A stretch of DNA of 64,000 bases, from contig OY752144.1 in assembly GCA_963573315.1 (NCBI GenBank), forward strand, positions 738,501-802,500, written 5' to 3'. This DNA comes from Entomortierella parvispora (Eukaryota > Mortierellomycota > Mortierellomycetes > Mortierellales > Mortierellaceae). Shown here piece by piece: positions 46,751 to 55,959 of this stretch. Positions within the stretch are counted from its first letter, which is position 1. Each line of letters opens with the position of its first letter. The position numbers and the translations under genes were made by a program. A model generated the notes under the pieces. That model had not been told where the DNA came from and did no database searches. It saw only the letters and a program-made list of their open reading frames with translations.

Positions 46751-47720
46751 TGAATCAGAAGGAGGGTGGGAGGGGCAATGAGCGAATGCATGTCAGTCTT
46801 TGGTCATGAGGAAGTCTCTGCGCAGGATTCGACAAGAACAGGTCGAAGCGGCGAGAGGGGAGAGAAGAAAGAGAGAGAAAGGAAAGAGAGAAAGAGGGAG
46901 AGAGAAAGAGAGAAGAGACAAGGCGAATCTTGAGGAAGGAGACAGAGAGAGCGCGAGAGATTGAGAGGCAGAGAGGACAGGTGTGGTGTTGTGGTGGATG
47001 GATCGGTCTTTGTTTGTGCACAAATGCACTCTTTTTCAGACGGAAACCGAGGGAAGTGACGAAACACGCAGATAACAAATAGAGGGCATGCAGCACACGG
47101 GGGCAGGGCTAGCGGTGCACGGATGATGCAGTGCAATGAGAGCTGCTCGGTGTGTGTGTGTGTGTGTTTGTTGTTGCAAAAGAAGAAAGGACAAAAGTAG
47201 CAAAGGAAAAAAGAAGGAAGAGCAATGACAATGAGATGGAAGAAAGGAATGAAATGGGCAGATGGACTTGGAATGTCGAACTTTTTTGAGCGGGACGAGC
47301 AGGCGGACCAGAGAGGAGAGAAGTAATAAATTAATGAATGGACAGACAGACAGAGACAGAAAGACAAGACAGGCGGAGAAACAAAAGGCCACAAATAGGC
47401 AACGACCTCGCTCGGCCACCAACCGCCGACGCCCAACATGGACACGGACACGGGACACGCGGCCGGCTGCAGGGTGTTGCTGCAGGAGCCTGCTCCTTCC
47501 GAGCATGGCCAACGCAGTTGTGCCAGTCTGTTTGATCTGCGCTCCTTCTTGCCTTTTTCTTTCTTACTTGCATCCCCTGCAATGGATCCATTCAGCGGTG
47601 TAGCATATTTATATTTTATTTGCATCTCCTTCCTTTCTCTTCTTTTGGTGTATTATCTTTTGTCGAGGAGAGAAAAAAAAAGATCATGGTGAAGAAAACA
47701 CATGCTTGTTGCATCCTCTA
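46751..47720. other. Intergenic region with (GA)n tract
   Basis: No gene. A purine-rich GAGA tract runs from about 46850 to 46960 (C/T-rich on the TOK1 coding strand, so likely its leader). A (GT)n tract is at about 47151-47170. Confidence 0.5.
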
Positions 47721-49028
47721 TCATCGATTTCCTGCCATTCGACCGCGGCTGCCGGATCCACCTCCAATCATAGCGTGCTGTTGTTGCTGTTGCTGCTGAT
47801 TGTGTTGTTGTTGTTGTTGGTGCATTTGTTGCTGCTGCTGCATATGATGTTGCCTTTGCGATCCTGCTCCATAGGTATTGTTGTGGTTCATGGCAGTGTT
47901 CATATTGTTGTTGGTCGCATGGTAGAGGTGCGTAGGGTTGTTGGTTGTCAGGGATGGATGGATGCCCACTGACGCCGCTGCCGCTGAAGGATTCCGGCCG
48001 AGCAGCCTAGCCTGCGTCGCCAAGAACTCTTCCTCAGACGGCGGCTTGTAGCCATAGCGCTGCTGCTGCTGTTGCTGTTGCTGTTGCTGGTATTGTTGCT
48101 GCTGTTGATGGCTCTGATTCTGATGCTGGTTCGATGAAGACGCCGTTGACTCTGGTTCATCATCCTTGGCATTCTTCTTTTTCCTCTCCTTTTTTGGTTT
48201 CTTGGTCGAGTAGCGCTCCAAAAGGGCATCCATGGCTCCTTGACGCTGTTTTCCGTTCTGCATCATCATCAGTTGCAATTCCCTCTCCGATCCTGGTTCT
48301 ACAACCTCCTCTGGCTCCGTGCTGTTCAGTTTTCGTTTGGTCGACGATTGCTTCTTGAGCCGCTCCAGTCCCAATTCCTTCCAGAGCTTTTCTGCCTCGA
48401 TCGCTTCAGCCTCGGCTTCCCGTTTGCGCCTTGCTGCCGCCTTTGGGTCTACCACGGGACCTCCAAAGGCCTTGTACTTGCGTGCAACTTTGGCATCGAT
48501 CGCACTCTGAATCATTTCTCGGAATCGACCCTCATCGGCATAGGTACAGACTGGTACGGCCGACAAAATTCCATCCATGTCTCCTCGATAGGTCACATAG
48601 GCGTGGATTACATCCCGCTTCTCTTCGTCCGAGAACCGATAAGTCCGTTCAAACTCACGGATCGTCGCCTCTGATACAATTCCGGTCCAGAGTTCGCGAA
48701 AGTATGCATCCCAGCCCCCTGCAGCCTGTCCCTGTGCCCCGAATCCAGCAATGCCGTCCTCAGAAACATCGCCCGTCTGGTCATACACCTTGCGCCTTTG
48801 CTGATCGCCCAAAACTGCGTACGCAAATCCAAGCCGTTGAAACTTGGCGGTAGCCTGATCACGTTCAGAATCTGTGCTGGTTGGACTCTGTTTGTCGGGG
48901 TGGAAGGCAAGCGCCAATTTGTAGTAGGCCTTCTTTATAGCTGCTTGATCAGCGTCATTGGTCACATTGAGTACCGTGTACAGCGAAACCTCAGGATCAT
49001 ACAATGCAAACGACGTGACCTTTGGCAT
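47721..49028 (-). CDS. DNAJC9-like J-domain protein with polyglutamine tail
   Basis: Single exon, 435 residues. The J-domain (residues ~14-85) has the HPD triad at 43-45 (LALAFHPDKQ). It is followed by the DNAJC9-type region AYFRELWTGIVSEATIREFE, SDEEKRDVIHAYVTYRGDMD and MIQSAIDAKVARKYKAF. DNAJC9 couples Hsp70 to histone H3-H4 handling, so a nuclear chaperone role is expected. The C-terminal ~140 residues are basic then Gln/His/Asn-rich, with two polyQ blocks coded by CAG/CAA at about 48060-48110 and 47770-47850. These tracts are not part of the family core. Confidence 0.87.
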   Translation of the reverse strand: MPKVTSFALYDPEVSLYTVLNVTNDADQAAIKKAYYKLALAFHPDKQSPTSTDSERDQATAKFQRLGFAYAVLGDQQRRKVYDQTGDVSEDGIAGFGAQGQAAGGWDAYFRELWTGIVSEATIREFERTYRFSDEEKRDVIHAYVTYRGDMDGILSAVPVCTYADEGRFREMIQSAIDAKVARKYKAFGGPVVDPKAAARRKREAEAEAIEAEKLWKELGLERLKKQSSTKRKLNSTEPEEVVEPGSERELQLMMMQNGKQRQGAMDALLERYSTKKPKKERKKKNAKDDEPESTASSSNQHQNQSHQQQQQYQQQQQQQQQQRYGYKPPSEEEFLATQARLLGRNPSAAAASVGIHPSLTTNNPTHLYHATNNNMNTAMNHNNTYGAGSQRQHHMQQQQQMHQQQQQHNQQQQQQQHAMIGGGSGSRGRMAGNR

Positions 49029-49099
49029 GTTGTTGCTGAAATGGAATGCGACTCTAAATAAAATAAAAAAAGACTGTGGCGATTAAAAAAACTGGAAGG

Positions 49100-49192
49100 C
49101 GGTAGTGGTAGTGGTAGTTGGTAGTGGTAGTGGCGGTGGTAGTGGTGATGGTAGTGGTGATGGTAGTGGCAATGACAGTGGTGATGGTAGTG
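49100..49192. repeat. GTAGTG-type microsatellite
   Basis: About 90 bases of degenerate GGTAGT/GGTGAT hexamers, 70-165 bp upstream of the DNAJC9-like start. Confidence 0.85.
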
Positions 49193-49534
49193 AAAAGCGC
49201 ATGAAACGCAACAGCCTTGTAGGCCATACTTTAATTCGTGGATGAAAGAGGTGTGCAGTCGACAGGAGAAGAGTACACGAAGCACTGGAGGAAAAACAAG
49301 ATTGGAATTTTAGCGAGCATGATCCTGATGCCTGCCGCTGGCTTCTCGTCTCGTCTTGAATTCCAGATTTCTCTAACAGTCTAAAGACGGATTAAGCTGC
49401 AAGGGAAGACCATTACCAGTTTGTCCTTATTGATTGTGTCGTAGGGGGGAGATGTAGGAGGAAGAACGCGTCGATGAAGTGAATGATTTAAAAGAATGAA
49501 CAGGGCTTGCACTGAAAGAAACGAACAATCTGGA

Positions 49535-49579
49535 GCACGTGACTTAAAACGCCCGCCGAAACCATGCATAGCACGTGAC
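49535..49579. promoter_or_regulatory. Two direct GCACGTGAC boxes
   Basis: GCACGTGAC at 49535 and again at 49571, 36 bp apart in the same orientation, about 510 bp upstream of the DNAJC9-like gene. They share the E-box core of the AIM24 inverted pair. Confidence 0.4.
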
Positions 49580-49637
49580 GAAATCTTCTCTTTTCGCGCC
49601 TTCGCGCTTGCGCTGTTGAGACGCACCTTCCGTCTCA

Positions 49638-49685
49638 ATAGTCATCTGAATTTCCATAGTCATCTGCATTTTCATAGTCATCTGA
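49638..49685 (+). repeat. 18-bp tandem repeat, about 2.7 copies
   Basis: ATAGTCATCTGAATTTCC, ATAGTCATCTGCATTTTC, then ATAGTCATCTGA. Confidence 0.85.
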
Positions 49686-50664
49686 TGACGACGCGCCATC
49701 TCTCAACAGCCAGAATTGCTTCCTCCTATATAATGTATAATGGTGTGCGTTCATTTCGTCAGCAATGAAGAGAAATGGTCTGCGATCCCAGTCGCACCAA
49801 GATTTGGCAGGGTGTGATGTCGAAGTCCTATCTTTATTCTCCTTGCTGCTCGATTGGCAGAGGAGATGTCGACCAGTCGCACTGCGGCCAAAATGGTGAG
49901 TGTGTCAAGGTATAGTATGAAGTCGCCAGGAAATCAAGTCGTGACACCTTTGGCTAGGAATTTATTGACCTCATGTTATAGACTCTTCATGGCTACGATG
50001 TTCCATGAATATCGCTTGAGATGAAGCAAGAGTTCATCTTTTGTCACAGACGGGGTTGTGGATTTCGCACTTGAATCTCAGTTTGAAAGGACTTTACCCT
50101 CACACATTAAGCCTGTCTCCAACCTGAGCGGGCTTGCGACAATCAACGTCAGTAAGAGGTGGCCCGCACTGCCAGCCATATTCGAGCGAGCTTTCGCGTC
50201 AAAATAATATGGTGAAGTAGCGTTAGCTATCAAAAAGAGGAGTTGACCGATCCTGTAGTATTCTACCTAATCACGATCATTGTATTGGGTCATACTAAGT
50301 GCACCGTGTATTCACTCCTTTATCCCGTGTCTCGTATTTATTTCTCTTTGTCTTTTTGGATAAAACACGAACTTCCCGATAGTCTCAATGAGCAGGAAGC
50401 TTTCATCTGTCTTTCATTCGAGGTGCATTTACTAGCGGCAGTACGTCAGGAAGGCTGCAACCAAAAACTTGTGACTTTTGCTTTGGGGTCAGGAGATGGA
50501 CACGACTATGCGCTTGACTATGATAGCTTTCGATTGATCGACCCGCCTCTCCCTCGGCGGGGCTGTTTGTGCCACAACTTGCATCGCAGAGCCTCCTCTT
50601 TCCCTTCTTTCCAAGACAGAATTCTTTTTGCAAGGCATCTTGTCCTCGCTGTTTGTTTGTCAAC

Positions 50665-50788
50665 TGTCCCTGTTGATTGCTCCAAGTGAACATCCTGTCC
50701 CTGTTGATTGCTCCAAGTGAACATCCTGTCCCTGTTGATTGCTCCAAGTGAACATTCTGTCCCTGTTGATAACTCCAAATGAACATTA
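50665..50788 (+). repeat. 31-bp tandem repeat, four copies
   Basis: The unit starts TGTCCCTGTTGATTGCTCCA. The first three copies are nearly identical and the fourth is diverged (GATAACTCCAAAT). Confidence 0.9.
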
Positions 50789-51789
50789 GCTATTATGCAA
50801 AAAATGTCAAGATGATTCTGAGGAGGTTATATTCCTATATGGACTCGCATGAGGAGAAATTACCTCACTCTCTGATAAAGCGCGACGGACTGGACGTGCG
50901 AGAAATGTTGTTCGAGTTCTATCATAGTGATTAGACGTTTGAGAACTCAGCAGAGCCGACGGGTGCCTCAAGGATCTTGCCGTGGGCAGATTTTGAAGTG
51001 GCCAACGTGCACCTGGAGGACAATCGCGAGGATTGGCGCGTTGGCCAGCACGTGATATGATGGCGACGAGTGGCTTTGCGCGCCGCAAATTTTAACGATC
51101 GCGCGCACCTTGTGTTTTTTGCCACCACTTCTTTCCCCACACCGCACACTTCACGCGTACGCGTGTGGAGAGCTGTCAGCCAGGGGCAGCTCCAAGGTAG
51201 GATGTACATGTGTATGCCTGTTGTTATTTGTTTGTTGTTCTTGCTATTCTCTTTGCTGGGGGGCGGCTACTCCGGGGAGCAGCAACCCGGCAGTGATTGT
51301 GCGCAGATCTTCATTATTGGATGCAAGAGATTGAACCATGAGGCGCGATTACTTTGGCGGTTGTCCATTTCGCAGAAACGAGATCATTTTCCCCTGAATG
51401 GTCTCCCCCCGGGGCTGGGGGTAAAACAAAGTACGTGCACTTATATGGAGGTCAAATGTGGAAAGGTGTTCCTTACGACCTCACTTCGTATTGATGTTCA
51501 TTCTGTCAACACCTTCTCTCCATTTGCGACGATGACAAGACGGCCTGCATTTATATTTCCCTTGGGTTCTTTTTCCCAGCGAAAGGAGGGGATGGATCAG
51601 AAGACGAGTACCGCTAGGGAATGGTTGGTCCATCATGTAGCATCGATGAGCTACCCGTCGACAGAGACCTCTTAAGCAAAAGTCGACGGACCGTCGGAGG
51701 CCTGGGCCGTACAATCATGTTGCTTTCTATTTGTTGCTCGCGTGTGCTTTCCCCCGTTCTTCTTTTTCTTCCTTTTCTTTTCATTTTCT

Positions 51790-52964
51790 TTTTCCCACTG
51801 GGCTTGAGAAGTTTGCAGGCCAGAGGGCGAGTGTCACACCACCTTTTGTCTACCGACCTTTCTCAATTTACGGAGTTCTACCAGCTTTTGTTTGAAGCTC
51901 CTCTTCGCGTGGGGAAGCATAGGGTCTGTTATTCCTTTCACGGCGTTGCGGGGTTAGAAGGAGGGTAGTTCCCACCGGCTACGAGGACAGGGTGCTGAAT
52001 ATGAAGGTGGAAATCTGCATCGTGATAGATTTCATTTGCCATCGGTGAGGGCATGGTGCACCCTTGTCAATAGTACGTTAAGTTGGGTTTGGCGGGGCAA
52101 AATACTTGAGCTCTGGTTTCTGTGGGGATGTCAGAACTTGTTCTTGTATGGGATCCTACTTTGCGAGTGATGTGCCGCAAACCTGATCCCCAGCTGGTTG
52201 CCAACACTCATTTCGTTCTTTTCTTGAGGAAGGAAGGAGAGGATATATGGTGTTATATACAAATACTGCACTTAACCTGTTGTCTTGTCTACCATTACTA
52301 GAGTATTTGAATAGGGTATAGGATCCTGTGCTCTTCGATATCTCTTTCCATTCCGAGGAGATCTTCCGATCGTGGCCACATGGGCTTTCTGCAGAACTAC
52401 ATCATCGATACAAATGAGTAGATGACTAGGCTTTGTGCAACAACAATCGTCAATTGTCTCTCTTGTTGGACATCATGGTTTTCTTTAGGAAAAGAAGGTA
52501 AGGGGTCTGGTAAGACTATCATGTTCTCTTCTCTTCACTGCAGACTATGACAAGGGTAATGTTTGTATTAAATACCTTTCCCCTGTTTTCTTTTAAGCTC
52601 TCATAGGACACCGCCCGATAACCACTTCGTTTTCACACCAGAATATCAGAGAGCATACCATTCGGTAAAGAATATCCAAGTGGGGGAGTTTGATGTTACT
52701 CGTCGCCAGGTTTGAGCTAACGACCCCTCCCCTCCTCCTTTGTACCATGAATAGAACGCCACCTAGACCGACCCGACAACCTGCTCTCTTGCTTAGCCCA
52801 GATCAAACGATTGCCAATATCACAGAGTTTACTTTCGATTCGAACGTAACGATTCATCAAGTGCCTGTTCCTAACAAGAGCCAAATCATGTTGAACACAG
52901 AGCGTGGGAGCTGCATGCTGGTTTGCCACGCCTTGACCCGAAGCATTGGTGTTGAAGACTGGTA

Positions 52965-52995
<31 letters not shown>

Positions 52996-53125
52996 ACCCT
53001 GTAAGAAAATGCCGCTCAAAACAGAACCTTTTGACCAAAACAAGTCCGATGCTTTGTGCTGCTCATACCTTAGGTGGAGTTGTGACTGAACCCACGGAAG
53101 GAAAGTACAAGATAATTATCGAGGA
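51790..53125. repeat. Inverted segmental duplicate of MET2 5' region
   Basis: Read on the minus strand, about 51790-52690 follows 28450-27550 with frequent identity blocks: CTTCTCAAGCCCAGTG, CCCTGTCCTCGTAG, TTCTGACATCCCCACAGAAA, AACGTACTATTG and GATCTCCTC. The plus strand from 52749 continues as MET2 exon 1, intron 1 and the first part of exon 2. It thus copies about 27130-28450 in inverted orientation, about 23 kb away. Confidence 0.85.
52749..53125 (+). pseudogene. MET2 5' fragment (pseudogene)
   Basis: 52749-52964 encodes a diverged copy of MET2 exon 1: LSPDQTIANITEFTFDSNVT matches LAPDQTIAIVPEFTFDSGAT, and the exon ends in GVEDW as the parent does (DVEDW). The donor GTAAGAG is retained and a (GA)n run has expanded in the intron (about 52964-52990). 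An acceptor TTAG at 53070-53073 precedes GTGGAGT and a recognisable but broken exon 2 remnant (GAAGGAAAGTACAAGATAAT). Nothing of the catalytic core remains, so no active enzyme can be made. Confidence 0.85.
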
Positions 53126-53546
53126 CGCGAGTACGCAGCGGCCTGTTCGCCAGTTGGGTAATCAAACAGCCATACCAGCCATCGAGCTACAGAGAATACA
53201 GAGAGTACAAGTCCTTTTTTATCCATTCATACCAGGACAGAGAACGAACAGAACAAGCCCACAGATGCAAAACGAATAAAAAGAGTTCGATATTTTGAAA
53301 AGGAGGTAGATGAGATCACTGCTTGATTTTGACAGTTCCGAACAACTTGCGATTGGTTGTAGGTCCATCCTTTGGTTCCCTTGAGCTTGGAGGTCCAGTA
53401 AATATCGGGGGTGGCTAGATTCGCTGCAGGCATTGGCGGAGAAGTTGAGGAACAGAAGAGGAAGACGATGAATAAACGAGAGAGAAAAATCACACGGCGC
53501 ACACAGGCACGCACAGTCTCATCTGTATCGACTTCTGTTGATTCTT
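53126..53546. other. Gene-free stretch
   Basis: Between the MET2 fragment and the 3' end of F-box paralogue 2 I see no gene. Confidence 0.5.
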
Positions 53547-55802
53547 TCACGTTTGTAGTGAAGATCGACACAAGACGTCTATGTCTGACCGCATCTGTCG
53601 CAGGATCCCACACGCTTTCTTGCAGCGACCTTCCAGTTGCATGGCCTTTTTCTCAGAGAAGGAGGAGAACGAAACGGTCATGAAAATGAACTCTTCCATG
53701 TTTGGCCATGGTCGTGCGTACACGTCTGCGGTTGCAGACCTCACCCCTTCGATACTCTTTCGCTGTTGTTGGGCTCGCCAGATCCGTGCCAGGAGACAGG
53801 CTTCCACATCCAAATGGGATCCACAGAACGCGAAATCCTCAAGTCCATCCACCATTGGGATATCCCGATTATAATCATTTCGAAAACCGGCCTCTTTTTG
53901 TTGCTCCATCATTCTCGCACGGCGTCGACGTCGAGTATCCATAACTGCGCTCTTCCAAGCCTCTTGTTTCTCTTGGCCATTTGCCTCCCCGCTCAGCTCA
54001 TCGACTCGCTGTTCGTTAAAACTGCTGTACCTATATTCTGTCAACGAGTTTGCGCGCGCCTTCTCGAGACAGTCTCGGAAATCTTTCTCTGGATCCACAG
54101 AGTGGAGAGACTCGGCCCGTTGAGCGGCCTTATCCAGGGGACGCCAAAAGGACAATGTCCTTTCACCTCTTTCGCGCTGCGGTGAATTTCGAGTCCTGAA
54201 AGGGAAATTATCCGTTGACACTGGTCGTAAAACAACGCTAGGATGGGTCGGTTGTATCCAGGCAAAATCGGCCCTCCCCAGAAAGTTCTGTTCAAGGTCG
54301 ATCGAGTCTTCAAAGAAGCGAAGCTCTAACCGTCTCAAGTTGTGCAAACGGGTCAACAGCGATAGATCCAAGGACCAATAGGTGTTCCATTCTCGGACCA
54401 CGACTGACAACTCTTGCAATTGAGGGCAGACACGACCGAGGTACCCAAAGTGGGTCATGTTTCGGGACCAATCGTTCCAGTGAGGGTCATCTCTTGCAGA
54501 AAAGACGATAGACAGGGTACTTAACCTGCGACAAGCCCACAATTTTGGAAATGATGGCGACACATCCGTGCTCTTGTTCCCAAAACGGTCCCAGAATCTC
54601 CGATCCCAATTGCCGATCAACGCCTGCGTCGAGAGGATTGTGGTTGCGACTTCAAGATGCAAAAGGAGAGGCGCAGAGCTAAGGAATTGGTGTAGTAGTA
54701 CATCTACCCTACTGTAATTCACCCCCCCAAGATGGCGTAGTCCGACAACTTCCAAGGACGTGAGTCGATTCTCCATTCGGCCGGCATAACGAGTCCCCAT
54801 TGATAAATATCCTTCATCGATACATCGGAAATCGATGCCAAGGTCCACAACAGAAGGGAGGATCGCTATTGGTATGTGAATCACAGCATCCTCTTGCGCA
54901 AAAGCTATCGCCTTCAATTGCGGGCAGTATTGAGCGAGGTTGTGCCAAATCGGTAGAATCAACCGCCGAGTATTTCTCAAATCATTTAGCTCTGCAGTTT
55001 TGCAGTGCAACAAGGAAAGGCTCCTCAACTGCCTCATTCTTGGGATGACCGAATGCAACTTCCTGAGCGACAAACAGAGACCTTTGATGCTGAGAGACTG
55101 CAAAGGCCAAGAAGCGAGGATGCTGTCACTGTCATTTTCACTCCTTGGTGCCACAGGATATGACAATAATGTGCAGTTGGTCCCTCTATTGGGATCACCG
55201 GCGTACAAGGCAAGAGACGATAGATTCGGACATTGATCCAATGTCCACTCGATATGGTTCGAGAGCCACTCTTGCTGGTTCATAAACAGGGTCAAATGCG
55301 TCAATTGGGCGGCGTTGAACAGAGTCCCACCCCGACAGTTGTTACCCCACCAGCTTTCTACATATATAGTCAACGCTTTGAAATGAAGGCGATGATTTTT
55401 GTGCCTGTTGCTGTCGACGGTAGCTGCTGCTTGGGTGGCTTGATCAAGGAGCGCTATCAGTTTTTGCCATTGCGTTCTTACTCTGGAGGAAGAGCAGCAG
55501 TATTGTTTGGAGTGATTGGGTGCCGGTATCTTGCCAATGATGAGACTATCCGCCATGAGGATCTTTTGAGTTAGATCTTTCCAGGTCTTGGGGTTGCTTT
55601 CGTCGATGTGAAAGCAGTATTGAAGTGATACACTGGCAACCAGACGCCATCGTCGAGACACTTGTGCAGCGATCCGGAGTCTAGGTCCACTCAGGTACGA
55701 AAAGATCAGCTCTAGGATCTCGTTAATTTCAACGGGAGAGGTCAAGACAGGCAATTGTGTCTTTTTGTCAACTGACTGAGGTCCTTGAACGCTGGACAAC
55801 AT
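53547..55802 (-). CDS. Large F-box protein, paralogue 2
   Basis: Single exon, 751 residues from MLSSVQGPQS. An in-frame ATG at 55901 would add a hydrophobic 33-residue stretch, but the paralogue at 28629 also starts MLS near the F-box. The F-box reads SPVEINEILELIFSYLSG. Leucine-rich stretches follow (QCPNLSSLALYAG, LTRLHNLRRLELRF). It shares with the other two copies the C-terminal block DYNRDIPMVDGLEDF, LDVEACL and a closing RSDIDVLC. Presumed SCF adaptor of unknown target. Only 157 bp separate its start from the end of paralogue 3. Confidence 0.82.
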   Translation of the reverse strand: MLSSVQGPQSVDKKTQLPVLTSPVEINEILELIFSYLSGPRLRIAAQVSRRWRLVASVSLQYCFHIDESNPKTWKDLTQKILMADSLIIGKIPAPNHSKQYCCSSSRVRTQWQKLIALLDQATQAAATVDSNRHKNHRLHFKALTIYVESWWGNNCRGGTLFNAAQLTHLTLFMNQQEWLSNHIEWTLDQCPNLSSLALYAGDPNRGTNCTLLSYPVAPRSENDSDSILASWPLQSLSIKGLCLSLRKLHSVIPRMRQLRSLSLLHCKTAELNDLRNTRRLILPIWHNLAQYCPQLKAIAFAQEDAVIHIPIAILPSVVDLGIDFRCIDEGYLSMGTRYAGRMENRLTSLEVVGLRHLGGVNYSRVDVLLHQFLSSAPLLLHLEVATTILSTQALIGNWDRRFWDRFGNKSTDVSPSFPKLWACRRLSTLSIVFSARDDPHWNDWSRNMTHFGYLGRVCPQLQELSVVVREWNTYWSLDLSLLTRLHNLRRLELRFFEDSIDLEQNFLGRADFAWIQPTHPSVVLRPVSTDNFPFRTRNSPQRERGERTLSFWRPLDKAAQRAESLHSVDPEKDFRDCLEKARANSLTEYRYSSFNEQRVDELSGEANGQEKQEAWKSAVMDTRRRRRARMMEQQKEAGFRNDYNRDIPMVDGLEDFAFCGSHLDVEACLLARIWRAQQQRKSIEGVRSATADVYARPWPNMEEFIFMTVSFSSFSEKKAMQLEGRCKKACGILRQMRSDIDVLCRSSLQT

Positions 55803-55959
55803 TTGAAGGAAGAAGAGGTAGAGGATGAAGAAGAGAAAGAAGCCTGAACTGCAAGGCTGCAGGTTCAGATATAAACTAAAGGCTGCGGCGGTTGCCTTCA
55901 CTCCAAGCGAGACTCACAATTGAAAGAAAGCACTGCCACATTGCCCACGGTTTATTACA

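Larger units (their letters stand above)
49029..51789. other. Gene-poor 2.8-kb region with small repeats
   Basis: I see no credible gene; the 148-codon ORF at 50243-50689 and the 201-codon ORF at 51070-51675 lack any domain or compositional support. The region contains a GTAGTG microsatellite, an 18-bp triplet repeat, a 31-bp tandem array and three CACGTGA boxes (49536, 49572, 51050). Confidence 0.5.

Noticed and set aside
50243..50689. 148-codon ORF
   Set aside because: No domain, ends in the 31-bp repeat array, no splice-supported extension.
51070..51675. 201-codon ORF
   Set aside because: No recognisable feature and no paralogue seen in the window.
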